A stretch of DNA of 26,047 bases from JBNJEA01 sp051745395 (GCA_051745395.1 JBNJEA010000035.1:1-26047); one strand, 5' to 3'; positions 16,439 through 23,821 are shown, counted from the first letter of the stretch. Numbers and translations are program-made. Notes: generated by a model from the letters alone, not told the origin.

Positions 16439-17779
16439 CTACCCCCGGCGCCCCGCGAAACGCACCTGCCCCCGCGCCGGCACGGATTCCACGTATTCGT
16501 TGATGCTTTCGACGATGGTTTCCCAGATCCATCGCCGTTTTTCATCGTCGGTCTCCAGAAGCGTGATGCGAAATCCCTTACGGTTGCAGCAGAATCCGGT
16601 CAGGGGGACGACGCAGATTCCTGTGGCGCCCAGCAGATAATAGACGAACCGCTTGTCGATTTCGACATCCCGGACCCGCGATTCGATGAAACGCCGGATT
16701 TTCGCGTCGCTGATCGACATGAACTGGTGGGGATTGAGTTGGTCTTCATCAAGCAGGATGGTCATGTAAAAAGCGCCCTGGGGTTTGACGACATGGACAT
16801 ACTCGCAGGTTGAAAAAATCTCGTAGGCCTCATTGGCCCGGGCTTCAAACATTTGCTGCCGGTAAAGCAAATGCTCCGGATATCGCGGATCTCCCATAAC
16901 CCGCGGAATCGAATACTGGGGCAGGCTGGTGGAGCAGACTTCAAGCATTTTTGCATTCAGTAAGCTTTTGATGTATCGCTTGAAATCGTTGTTCCGATCC
17001 TTGTTGAAGACTTCGATCCAACCGCAGCGGGACCCCGGCCAGGGGTATTCCTTGGAAATCCCGTGCAGGGCCATGCCGGGCACATCGCGGATGACCTGGC
17101 TTAAATGGACCATCTCGGTGCCGTTATAAACGATGTTGGCATATATTTCGTCAGTTATGATGAAAATGCCGTACCGACGGGCGATATCGACCATGGATTC
17201 CAGGACGTGTCTGGGATAGACGGCCCCGGTGGGATTGTCCGGGTTGATCAGCAGCATGCCGGCAATCGAGTCGTTGTATTTGATCTTGTTTTCCAGGTCC
17301 GTGAGATCCGGCATCCAGTTGTCTTCCGGAATCAGGTCATAGGTCAGGTGTTCGTATCCCGAGTGCGCCGCTTCGGCCGACGAATGGGTAGAATAGGCGG
17401 GCGACGGACCGAGGACCCGGGCTTCCCTGCGGAGAAAGCCGAAAATTTTGGCCACTGCATCCCCCAGCCCGTTAAAAAAAATAATATCTTCTGCCGTGAC
17501 CTGGTAGCTGCCTCTCCGGTTGACCTGCTCGGCCAGAAACTCCCGTGTCTCCTGAACACCCGGGGTGGGTACATATCCGTAAGAATAATCGCAGCCCGCC
17601 AGATCCTGGATGATTTCCTTGATCCACGGCAGCATCTTTTCCCCTTTTTGAACCGGATCGCCGATGTTTTCCCACGAAATCGGCACGCCCATGGCCTGGA
17701 TATCCTTGGCGATGGCAACGATTTCACGAATCTCGTAATTTAATTGACCCCAGCCGACATGTTCAATGCTTCTGCGCAT
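16439..17779 (-). CDS. PLP-dependent aminotransferase, class I/II
   Basis: 446 residues, fold type I. Visible motifs are NIGDPVQKG near residue 38, SYGYVPTPGVQETREFLAEQ, the pyridine-binding stretch 'MLLINPDNPTGAVYP' with ITDEIYANIVYNG, and the PLP lysine at Lys243 in GISKEYPWPGSRCGW. The C-terminal part (KPQGAFYMTILLDEDQLN, FCCNRKGFRITLLE) holds the substrate-binding arginine. It is close to alanine/aspartate-type transaminases but the amino acid cannot be named; the sequence is about 40 residues longer than AspC-like enzymes. No strong ribosome site is seen upstream of the ATG. It converges with the HDOD-GGDEF gene 68 bases apart and is divergent from the selenium operon. Confidence 0.9.
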   Translation of the reverse strand: MRRSIEHVGWGQLNYEIREIVAIAKDIQAMGVPISWENIGDPVQKGEKMLPWIKEIIQDLAGCDYSYGYVPTPGVQETREFLAEQVNRRGSYQVTAEDIIFFNGLGDAVAKIFGFLRREARVLGPSPAYSTHSSAEAAHSGYEHLTYDLIPEDNWMPDLTDLENKIKYNDSIAGMLLINPDNPTGAVYPRHVLESMVDIARRYGIFIITDEIYANIVYNGTEMVHLSQVIRDVPGMALHGISKEYPWPGSRCGWIEVFNKDRNNDFKRYIKSLLNAKMLEVCSTSLPQYSIPRVMGDPRYPEHLLYRQQMFEARANEAYEIFSTCEYVHVVKPQGAFYMTILLDEDQLNPHQFMSISDAKIRRFIESRVRDVEIDKRFVYYLLGATGICVVPLTGFCCNRKGFRITLLETDDEKRRWIWETIVESINEYVESVPARGQVRFAGRRG

Positions 17780-17858
17780 GATGTAAATATCCCATTGGAA
17801 ATAAATGGTTGTACTTCAATTTTCCGAAAATACGATACGCCCTTTAGAAAGAAGGAAA

Positions 17859-17905
17859 GTGGGCGGCTTCGTCCACCAAAGCGCCCGGGCTCTTCGGGCG
17901 CTTTT
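17859..17905 (+). terminator. Two adjacent hairpins, terminator-like, in the aminotransferase / YedE gap
   Basis: The first hairpin is GTGGGCG (17859-17865), loop GCTT, CGTCCAC (17870-17876), seven pairs including one G-U. The second, one base on, is AAAGCGCCCG (17878-17887), a 7-base loop, CGGGCGCTTT (17895-17904), ten perfect pairs, ending in TTTT at 17902-17905 on the plus strand. The T run is short, so termination strength is uncertain. The position is odd because no plus-strand gene ends nearby: it lies upstream of two divergent genes. It could end a small plus-strand RNA, or form a leader structure of the aminotransferase mRNA. Confidence 0.55.
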
Positions 17906-18032
17906 GAGCGAAAGTTTATATTCTTTCCATGAAACAGGGGTATTGTCAACTTTTCCATGGGTTTTGAGTAAAATATTTTCCCTTCGTGTTGAAAACGGGA
18001 CAATCTTCCCCCTTTCGATTTATTTGTCGCTG

Positions 18033-18049
18033 TATAGAAGTTTTCTATA
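18033..18049. promoter_or_regulatory. Palindrome upstream of the selenium operon
   Basis: TATAGAA (18033-18039), spacer of three, TTCTATA (18043-18049) form a perfect inverted repeat about 30 bases upstream of the -35 element. It lies in an AT-rich stretch, so chance is possible, but it sits beside a second, longer palindrome. Confidence 0.45.
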
Positions 18050-18056
18050 ATTCCCG

Positions 18057-18076
18057 GTTAATCTATTGAGATTAAC
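18057..18076. promoter_or_regulatory. Perfect 8+8 palindrome next to the -35 element, candidate activator site
   Basis: GTTAATCT (18057-18064), spacer ATTG, AGATTAAC (18069-18076) are exact reverse complements. The site ends three bases before the -35 hexamer at 18080, the classic position for an activator that contacts RNA polymerase, though a repressor is also possible. The protein that binds it is unknown. Confidence 0.6.
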
Positions 18077-18079
18077 TAT

Positions 18080-18114
18080 TTGACAAATAAAAAAATTCAA
18101 TTTTAGATATATCT
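18080..18114 (+). promoter_or_regulatory. Sigma-70 promoter of the selenium operon with overlapping palindrome
   Basis: A consensus TTGACA (18080-18085) and TTAGAT (18103-18108) are 17 bases apart. The 10-bp palindrome AGATATATCT (18105-18114) overlaps the -10, so it may be an operator or part of an AT-rich melting region. The start codon of the first operon gene is at 18182, giving a leader of roughly 65 bases. The rest of the 402-base gap from 17780 holds only the hairpins and palindromes listed separately. Confidence 0.6.
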
Positions 18115-18181
18115 CAAAACTAAGGCCGCATTGCAGCCGCGGGTTCATTTGATCTGATCAGTTATGGAAAGGGAGGATACG

Positions 18182-19279
18182 ATGAAAAATGTTTTTGCAA
18201 CAAGATGGGGGATTGTGAGTGTCGGGGCGGTAATCGGCATTATAGCCGCACTGCTCCAGCACTTGGGAAATCCCGGCAACATGGGAATATGCGTGGCCTG
18301 CTTTGAAAGAGACATTGCCGGAGCGACAGGATTTCACAGGGCGGATGTGGTGCAATACCTGCGACCTGAAATCATTGGATTTGTGCTCGGTTCCCTGGCA
18401 GCCGCACTGATTTTCAGGGAATTTAAGCCCCGGGGCGGATCTGCGCCCATCGTTCGATTTGTCCTGGGCATGTTTGCCATGATCGGGGCGCTTGTATTTC
18501 TGGGTTGCCCGTGGCGGGCGATGCTGAGGCTGGCAGGAGGCGACGGAAACGCGATTGCCGGTATCATCGGCCTGATTGCCGGCATATGGATCGGCACAAT
18601 GTTTTTGAAAAACGGCTATAGCCTGGGGCGGACTCAGAGGTTTTCCACTGCTGCGGGCTGGGTGCTGCCCGCCATTTTTGCGGGGCTTTTTGTGCTGATG
18701 CTGATTTTTCCCAGGCCCGAGGCGGCAGGAAAAAGCGGGGTGCTTTTCTACAGCATCAAGGGCCCGGGGGCCGCGTATGCACCGGTTGCAGTTTCTCTTG
18801 GCGTTGGGCTTTTGATCGGATTTATCGCCCAGAGAAGCAGGTTCTGCACAATGGGCGCGTTTCGGGACCTGATCCTGTTCCGCCAGATGCACCTGTTTTC
18901 AGGGGTGGCAGCCCTGGTGATAACGGCCTGGCTGGCAAACCTGGTACTGGGGCAATTTTCACCGGGATTTGTAAACCAGCCTGTGGCCCACACTCAGCAT
19001 GCCTGGAATGCCCTGGGCATGGTCCTGGCAGGACTTGCGTTCGCATTGGCAGGCGGATGTCCCGGCAGGCAGTTGTTCCTTTCCGGAGAAGGCGACGGGG
19101 ATGCAGCGATTTTTGTGCTGGGCATGATCGTGGGGGCTGCGGTTTCGCATAATTTCGGCCTTGCAAGTTCACCCGCCGGAGTGGGGCCCCACGGTATCGC
19201 CGCAGTTATTGTCGGCTTGACAGTATGTCTGGCCATAGGCTTTACAATGAAACAGATAAATACCGGAGAAGCAAAATGA
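18182..19279 (+). CDS. yedE: YedE-type putative selenium transporter (YeeE/YedE family)
   Basis: 365 residues and strongly hydrophobic, with about nine to ten membrane segments (for example 9-26, 65-80, 90-108, 125-140, 160-178). YeeE/YedE marks are the paired half-channels with the cysteine motifs GICVACFERDIAG near residue 38, FLGCPWR near 110, RSRFCTMGAFRD near 220 and GGCPGRQLFLSGEGDGD near 290. Relatives import thiosulfate; the YedE subgroup next to TusA-like genes is linked to selenium utilisation in genome surveys. The start follows GGGAGG seven bases upstream. Its stop overlaps the next start (ATGA at 19276-19279), so the two are coupled. Whether it moves selenium or sulfur species is inference. 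Confidence 0.9.
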   Translation: MKNVFATRWGIVSVGAVIGIIAALLQHLGNPGNMGICVACFERDIAGATGFHRADVVQYLRPEIIGFVLGSLAAALIFREFKPRGGSAPIVRFVLGMFAMIGALVFLGCPWRAMLRLAGGDGNAIAGIIGLIAGIWIGTMFLKNGYSLGRTQRFSTAAGWVLPAIFAGLFVLMLIFPRPEAAGKSGVLFYSIKGPGAAYAPVAVSLGVGLLIGFIAQRSRFCTMGAFRDLILFRQMHLFSGVAALVITAWLANLVLGQFSPGFVNQPVAHTQHAWNALGMVLAGLAFALAGGCPGRQLFLSGEGDGDAAIFVLGMIVGAAVSHNFGLASSPAGVGPHGIAAVIVGLTVCLAIGFTMKQINTGEAK

Positions 19280-19506
19280 GCAATATTGTGGATGCAATAG
19301 GGTTGTCCTGTCCCCAGCCGGTACTGATGACCCTGGATGAAATCAAAAAAGCAAAGGACGCGGAGATGGTGGTGCTCGTTGACAATGAGGCTTCCAGGGA
19401 AAATGTGGGCCGGGCGGTAGAAAGCCAGGGATGGCATGTGGAAAAGGTTTCAGTGGAAGGCGAAGTCTTTCGAATGGAAATCCGCAAAAGCGCAAGCCAG
19501 AGATAA
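19276..19506 (+). CDS. TusA-family sulfurtransferase, selenium-operon type
   Basis: 76 residues, a single TusA/SirA domain. The carrier cysteine is C12 in LSCPQPVLM, followed by DNEASRENVGRAVESQGW, closely similar to the N-terminal domain of the YedF at 575-1183. TusA proteins accept sulfur as a persulfide on this cysteine and pass it on. The ATG overlaps the YedE stop codon and has GGAGAA upstream, so it is probably made together with the transporter and may take the incoming sulfur or selenium atom. Confidence 0.92.
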   Translation: MSNIVDAIGLSCPQPVLMTLDEIKKAKDAEMVVLVDNEASRENVGRAVESQGWHVEKVSVEGEVFRMEIRKSASQR

Positions 19507-19510
19507 AAAG

Positions 19511-20059
19511 ATGGGCTTGCTTGCCTTTTTGAAAAAAAACAAAAAACCGGCCGGTGTTTCTGGCCGACAGCGGGGGATACTTGTGTTTGAAAACACAAGC
19601 GAGGTGATCGCCGCGGAAAACCTCCTTAAAAACCAGGGATGGCAGATCCGGGTAATGGGACCGCCACCTGAGATACGGACAGGATGCGACCTGGTCATTG
19701 AATTTCCGGTTATCTCTGAGCTGGAAATCATCAGGGTACTGGAAGCCGCATCAATACGTCCCTTACAGTCAGTGCCGGTGTCAAACGGACTGCTTGAACC
19801 GGTAAGTATCTTTTTTGCAAAGAATTATGGAGATTTCCTCATGATCCAGGCGGCAAACATGAAAATCACCGTGCACAAGCCGGACCTGACAGTGGTAAAT
19901 ATTTCCGGCGGCGGATGCCCGGATGTGCCATACCTGGCGGCGCAAATGGTGGGCAGGCGACTGGACGAGGCACCATCGCCGCGTAGTATCGGCCATACGT
20001 TATGCGGCTACGCACTTCAACTTGCTTACGAGGAGATTATGCGGAAATGTTCGCGGTAG
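19511..20059 (+). CDS. Se/S carrier-like protein (DUF3343) with a C-terminal extension
   Basis: 182 residues. After a basic start (MGLLAFLKKNKKP), residues 22-95 form a DUF3343 domain (RGILVFENTSEVIAAENLLKNQGW, RVMGPPPEIRTGCDLVIEF), described as a putative Se/S carrier; the cysteine in RTGCDL is its likely carrier residue. Residues about 130-180 add VVNISGGGCPDVPYLAAQMVG and IGHTLCGYALQLAYEE, which contain two more conserved-looking cysteines and are not part of the short DUF3343 proteins I know. The ATG is four bases after the TusA-like stop, and the 3' end overlaps the next start by 13 bases, so it is in the middle of the operon. Its function is inferred from family and context. Confidence 0.8.
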   Translation: MGLLAFLKKNKKPAGVSGRQRGILVFENTSEVIAAENLLKNQGWQIRVMGPPPEIRTGCDLVIEFPVISELEIIRVLEAASIRPLQSVPVSNGLLEPVSIFFAKNYGDFLMIQAANMKITVHKPDLTVVNISGGGCPDVPYLAAQMVGRRLDEAPSPRSIGHTLCGYALQLAYEEIMRKCSR

Positions 20060-20916
20060 TCGGCACGGTTCCCGATAAAACTTTCCCCCTGTCAAGCGGG
20101 CCGGTCGATTTATCCGCCGATAAACTGATTGTCGGTGAGCTCCAGGTGCCTGTTAACCGGGGAACGGCTGCACTGCTGGCAAGCGCTTTTCAGGTTTGCG
20201 AATTTTTTGACACGCAGCCGCCCACCGCCTATCTGGTAGGAGATACCGGAACGGGTGCAGGCAGTCGAAGCCTTTATGCCCACCTTGAAGAAAAATTGGC
20301 CGGGCAGAGCTTTACGAGCCTGACGTTTCACTATATCCAGCCGGACGTGGACTGGCATAACCGGGTACTGTTTGCCATAAACAAAATGGCGGAACCGCCG
20401 GTTTTAATCGCAGATGCCGGATTTATGTATGCGGCGAAAATGAGCGGGCAGGCCGGTACCTATGAAATTTTTACGCCGGATATCGGCGAGCTTGCGTTTC
20501 TGGCCGATGCCGACGCCCCCCACCCGTTCTACACCCGGGGGTTTATATTTCATGAACCGGAACGGGTGCCGGAACTGATCTCCCGGGCGTATACGTATGA
20601 CAATGCGGCCCGCTATCTCCTGGTCAAGGGCAAAACCGATATCGTTGCGGATGCCGCCGGCGTCATCGGCTCCGTTACGGAACCCGTGGTGCCTTCCATG
20701 GAAGCCATCGGTGGCACCGGTGATATTATCACCGGGCTGTTGGCGGCTTTTACCGGGCTCGGCCATGACAGCCGCAAGGCCTGTATTTCTGCGTCGACCG
20801 TAGCCCGAATCGCCGGTTCTCTGGCTGCCCCCAACCCGGGCAGTCAGGTGATGGATATTATCAAGCAGATTCCCATGGGCTTGAAGCAATTTTTTGCCAA
20901 AAATAATGCCAACTAA
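20047..20916 (+). CDS. Ribokinase-fold protein resembling the YjeF C-terminal domain (NAD(P)HX dehydratase-like)
   Basis: 289 residues. The C-terminal two thirds match the ATP/ADP-dependent NAD(P)HX dehydratase fold: FTPDIGELAFLAD corresponds to the family TPHPGE motif, YLLVKGKTDIVADAAG to the 'KG.. TVIA' turn and AIGGTGDIITGLLAAF (GGTGD at 222-226) to the phosphate-binding anion hole with its catalytic Asp. The N-terminal YjeF epimerase domain is absent. The reaction in this setting is unknown: repair of damaged NAD(P)H, or phosphoryl transfer to some other small molecule. The start at 20047 is supported by GAGGAG upstream and gives a 13-base overlap with the carrier gene. Confidence 0.75.
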   Translation: MFAVVGTVPDKTFPLSSGPVDLSADKLIVGELQVPVNRGTAALLASAFQVCEFFDTQPPTAYLVGDTGTGAGSRSLYAHLEEKLAGQSFTSLTFHYIQPDVDWHNRVLFAINKMAEPPVLIADAGFMYAAKMSGQAGTYEIFTPDIGELAFLADADAPHPFYTRGFIFHEPERVPELISRAYTYDNAARYLLVKGKTDIVADAAGVIGSVTEPVVPSMEAIGGTGDIITGLLAAFTGLGHDSRKACISASTVARIAGSLAAPNPGSQVMDIIKQIPMGLKQFFAKNNAN

Positions 20917-20946
20917 AATTATCAAGAAAGGAAAGGAGACGCCGCA

Positions 20947-22113
20947 ATGGATCGCAAAATTCTTTTCATACTGATGGGACTGATTTTACTGCCCTCCCTG
21001 GCGGGCGCAGTGGAGCTGTACCGGGACGGGGACGCCTCTTTGAGCGTCGGCTACTGGGGACAGGCATGGTATCAGTACGTAGACCCGGACGATAGCGAGG
21101 AATTAAATGATTTCATGATCCGCCGGACCTATTTCAGCGTCAAGGGAACCGCCACGCCAAAACTCAGCTTTTTCATGCATTATGCGGGCGACCGGATCGG
21201 TCAGGAAGGGCTCGACAATTCGGGCTTCGGCCTGGGCACCGGACTTGCCCTCCGGGACGCCTGGGTCAACTACAAGGTTTTGGGCAATGATTTCATGATC
21301 CAGGCCGGACGCATGTATATCCCGTTTACCCGGAATTACGGCACCACATCCACCAAGGCGCTTTTGACCACAGAGTTGGACTGGGGCCAGGGGGGTATCC
21401 GCAGCGGCATTTTTTATCCCAGCAAGGTGGGCCGCGATGACAGTGTCACCTTATGGGGCAATGTATTAGAAGATAAGCTTCAGTACCGGCTAATGGCGGG
21501 CGAAGGCGTGGAAGACTTTACAGCGGATGATCCGGAAACAGCAGATATCAATGAAGCCAATGGCAATCCGGACGACAACCTGCGCTTTGCCGGCCGCCTA
21601 TCCTTTAACTTCTTTGATACCGAAACCGGCTGGTTCAACAAGGGCACCAACCTCGGCCAAAAGAAGATCCTGGCCATCGGCGGGGGGGTCGACTACCAGG
21701 AGGACCTTGTATGGGGCGACAAACAGGATGATTATACCGCCTATACCGCAGACATTCACCTGGACATGCCCATGGGCGCCGGCGCGGTGACAGCGGATGC
21801 CGCCTACATCGGCGTTGAAAACACGGTCAATGGCATTACGTCAAGTGATTTGACCGCGGGTACAGACGGAGATATCATAACCGGCCAATTGGGTTTTCTG
21901 TTCAACCGCAACATCCAGCCCTTTGTCCATGCGGAAGTCATTATGCCCGATGCGAACGGGGCTGAGGACACCAATGTTTACGGCGCGGGCGCAAACTATT
22001 ACATCAAGGGCCCGGCCAACAAGGTAACCGCGGAATATACGCGGGTCGACAGTGACAATGCCGAAATCGGCGAAACCGATATCATAACCGTGCAGGCCGC
22101 CTTCGGTTTTTAA
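20947..22113 (+). CDS. Outer-membrane porin (OprO/OprP-like beta barrel)
   Basis: 388 residues. A signal peptide (positively charged start, hydrophobic core ILFILMGLILL, cleavage after SLAGA near residue 21) precedes a barrel-like sequence of alternating strands rich in Tyr, Gly and Asp, such as SVGYWGQAWYQYVDPDD, MIRRTYFSVKGTATPKLSFFMHYAG, FMIQAGRMYIPFTRNYG and LRFAGRLSFNFF. It ends in AAFGF, with the terminal Phe needed for outer-membrane assembly. It resembles phosphate-selective porins O/P and other anion-type porins. It begins 31 bases after the kinase-like gene with a GGAGA site, so it belongs to the same operon. Anion uptake linked to selenium or sulfur is inference. Confidence 0.85.
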   Translation: MDRKILFILMGLILLPSLAGAVELYRDGDASLSVGYWGQAWYQYVDPDDSEELNDFMIRRTYFSVKGTATPKLSFFMHYAGDRIGQEGLDNSGFGLGTGLALRDAWVNYKVLGNDFMIQAGRMYIPFTRNYGTTSTKALLTTELDWGQGGIRSGIFYPSKVGRDDSVTLWGNVLEDKLQYRLMAGEGVEDFTADDPETADINEANGNPDDNLRFAGRLSFNFFDTETGWFNKGTNLGQKKILAIGGGVDYQEDLVWGDKQDDYTAYTADIHLDMPMGAGAVTADAAYIGVENTVNGITSSDLTAGTDGDIITGQLGFLFNRNIQPFVHAEVIMPDANGAEDTNVYGAGANYYIKGPANKVTAEYTRVDSDNAEIGETDIITVQAAFGF

Positions 22114-22137
22114 ATACACTTATCGGAAAGCTGCAAA

Positions 22138-22179
22138 GCCGTTCGGCGGCTGATGCCCGCAAATCAGTCGCCGAACGGC
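22138..22179 (+). terminator. Very strong hairpin after the porin gene
   Basis: A 17-base stem (22138-22154 with 22163-22179) has only one G-U pair and an 8-base loop; the outer arms are GCCGTTCGGCG and CGCCGAACGGC. It starts 25 bases after the porin stop. No T run follows, so it may stop or pause transcription only partly, or protect the upstream mRNA from 3' exonucleases. Confidence 0.7.
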
Positions 22180-22203
22180 CACACTGTAAAAAGACTCTAC
22201 CCA

Positions 22204-22419
22204 ATGACCCAGCCCGTGATCCGACCGGATATGACCCTGCTCGATATCATCAGCCAGTACCGTGAAACCGAAACGGTTTTCAAAAGCTATGATCCAATCG
22301 CCGGGGAATGCATCTGCTGCAATTACCTTTTTGACACCCTTGAGCAAATGGTGGTAAAATGTCATTTAGATATGGCGAAAATTCAGAAGGAACTTGAAGA
22401 AGCCATCTCAAAGGCATAA
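22204..22419 (+). CDS. Small DUF1858-like cysteine protein
   Basis: 71 residues. The N-terminal helix (DMTLLDIISQYRETETVFKSYD) and the cysteine group C36, C38, C39 (GECICCNYLFDTLEQM), followed by a C-terminal helix, resemble DUF1858, a small domain of unknown function often near redox and iron-sulfur enzymes. The match is by pattern, not by a clear full-length family hit. The ATG at 22204 is chosen because the family begins there and the upstream ATG at 22153 lies inside the strong hairpin. No good ribosome site is seen. It follows the porin by 90 bases on the same strand. Confidence 0.7.
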   Translation: MTQPVIRPDMTLLDIISQYRETETVFKSYDPIAGECICCNYLFDTLEQMVVKCHLDMAKIQKELEEAISKA

Positions 22420-22488
22420 GCTATCTGGCCTGTCTGTCATTGGGGTCACCCTGCACCATAGTTTGCGTAAAGTTTATAAAACCGGGGT

Positions 22489-22537
22489 GCTCCTGCTACA
22501 GAAAATTGGAGCGGGCTGGATCGGCGGGGCGATCCAG
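22489..22537 (+). promoter_or_regulatory. Structured leader before the phosphoglycerate mutase gene
   Basis: Two stems follow each other: GCTCC (22489-22493) with GGAGC (22508-22512), and a perfect 8-bp stem CTGGATCG (22516-22523), loop GCGGGG, CGATCCAG (22530-22537). They end 48 bases before the start codon. They do not match any riboswitch class I can name. The 166-base gap contains no other feature. Confidence 0.35.
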
Positions 22538-22585
22538 CAGGCTGACACAGATCCTGGATAAGCGATAGAAGTGAAAGGACACGAC

Positions 22586-23821
22586 GTGCCCAAAAAGTGC
22601 ATTCTGCTCCTGTTGGACGGCCTGGGCGACCGCTGCTATGAAAACCTCGGCGGACAGACGCCGCTGCAGGCCGCCCATACCCCGACCTTGGATAAACTGG
22701 CAGCAGAAGGCTCGAGCGGACTTTATCATCCCACCGTGCAGGGACAGGCGCTGCCCAGCGAAAATGCGCATTTCTCCCTTTTCGGCTATGATATGGCGGA
22801 TTTCCCCGGAAGGGGCGCTCTTGAAGCCATCGGCGCCGGGATTGATTTGTTATCCTCCGATGTCGCGCTGCTGGCCCATTTCGCAAGCATCTCCCACAAA
22901 GACAATGTATTGCGGCTCGATTGCGGCAAGCCGGATGTGGATGCAAGGTCTCTGGCCGCGTTAACCGCCTGTATTTCATCCTTTGACAGTGAGGACGTGG
23001 CGGCAACCTTTCATCCCATCGGCGGGATTCGGGGCATTATAAGACTTCGCGGCGAGGTCTCCCCGCTTGTCACCGATTCGGATCCGATTACCGACGGCCG
23101 GCCCCTGTCTGCTGTATTGCCGTGGCAGGACGGCGGAGAGGAAACGGCGGCCGCCCAAAAAACCGCCCGCGTGCTCCGGGGCTACCTGCTGTGGGCTCAT
23201 GCGCAGCTCTCCACCCATAACGTGAATAAGGCACGGAAAAAACCGGTCAACGCGCTTGTCAGCCAGCGGGCCGGCCGCTTGAAAAAGGTGGTTCCCTTTC
23301 GCCGGAAGTATGGGTTGTGCGGCCTTAGCATGGCATCGGGTTTGGTTTACCGGGGACTTGGCAAATACCTCGGCATGGATGTCAGAAAAGTAGAAGACAC
23401 CGGTGATGCCGGAGCCGATATCGCTGGCCGCCTGCAGGCGGCCTATGCCTGTATCCGGGACTATGATTTTTTGCATGTCCATACCAAAACCCCGGACGAA
23501 GCCGCCCATGAAAAGGATCCCATGCTGAAAAAAATGGTGATTGAATCGCTGGATACAGGGATTGGCAGGGCCATCGGCCCGCTTACGGATGACCCGGATA
23601 TCCTTCTTGTGGTCACCGCAGACCACTCCACCCCGAGCGACGGGCCGCTGATTCATTCCGGAGAAAGCGTTCCCCTTGTTATGGCCGGCAAAGGCGTCAG
23701 AAGGGATGCCGTATGCCGGTTTGATGAAATTTGTGCCGCCCAAGGCGCGCTGGGCGGACTTCGGAAAAAAGAAGTCATGTATCTGATCCTGAATTATCTG
23801 GATTGCGCCAAACTTGCGTGA
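22586..23821 (+). CDS. apgM: 2,3-bisphosphoglycerate-independent phosphoglycerate mutase, archaeal type
   Basis: 411 residues, alkaline-phosphatase-like fold. Metal ligands and the phosphoryl-carrying serine are present: LLDGLGDR (Asp11), SENAHFSLFGYD (Ser58), HVHTKTPDEAAHEKDP and VTADHSTPSDGPLIHSGESVPL. The family interconverts 3- and 2-phosphoglycerate in glycolysis and gluconeogenesis. The GTG at 22586 has AAAGGA six bases upstream; an earlier in-frame GTG lies at 22571. It is on the same strand as the selenium operon but separated by 166 bases with stems, so it may be a separate unit. Relatives include other metal-dependent phosphotransferases, so a different substrate is possible. Confidence 0.88.
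   Translation: MPKKCILLLLDGLGDRCYENLGGQTPLQAAHTPTLDKLAAEGSSGLYHPTVQGQALPSENAHFSLFGYDMADFPGRGALEAIGAGIDLLSSDVALLAHFASISHKDNVLRLDCGKPDVDARSLAALTACISSFDSEDVAATFHPIGGIRGIIRLRGEVSPLVTDSDPITDGRPLSAVLPWQDGGEETAAAQKTARVLRGYLLWAHAQLSTHNVNKARKKPVNALVSQRAGRLKKVVPFRRKYGLCGLSMASGLVYRGLGKYLGMDVRKVEDTGDAGADIAGRLQAAYACIRDYDFLHVHTKTPDEAAHEKDPMLKKMVIESLDTGIGRAIGPLTDDPDILLVVTADHSTPSDGPLIHSGESVPLVMAGKGVRRDAVCRFDEICAAQGALGGLRKKEVMYLILNYLDCAKLA

Noticed and set aside
22153..22203. Upstream start for the small DUF1858-like protein
   Set aside because: This ATG lies inside the 17-bp hairpin, has no ribosome site, and the extra residues are unlike the family's N-terminus.
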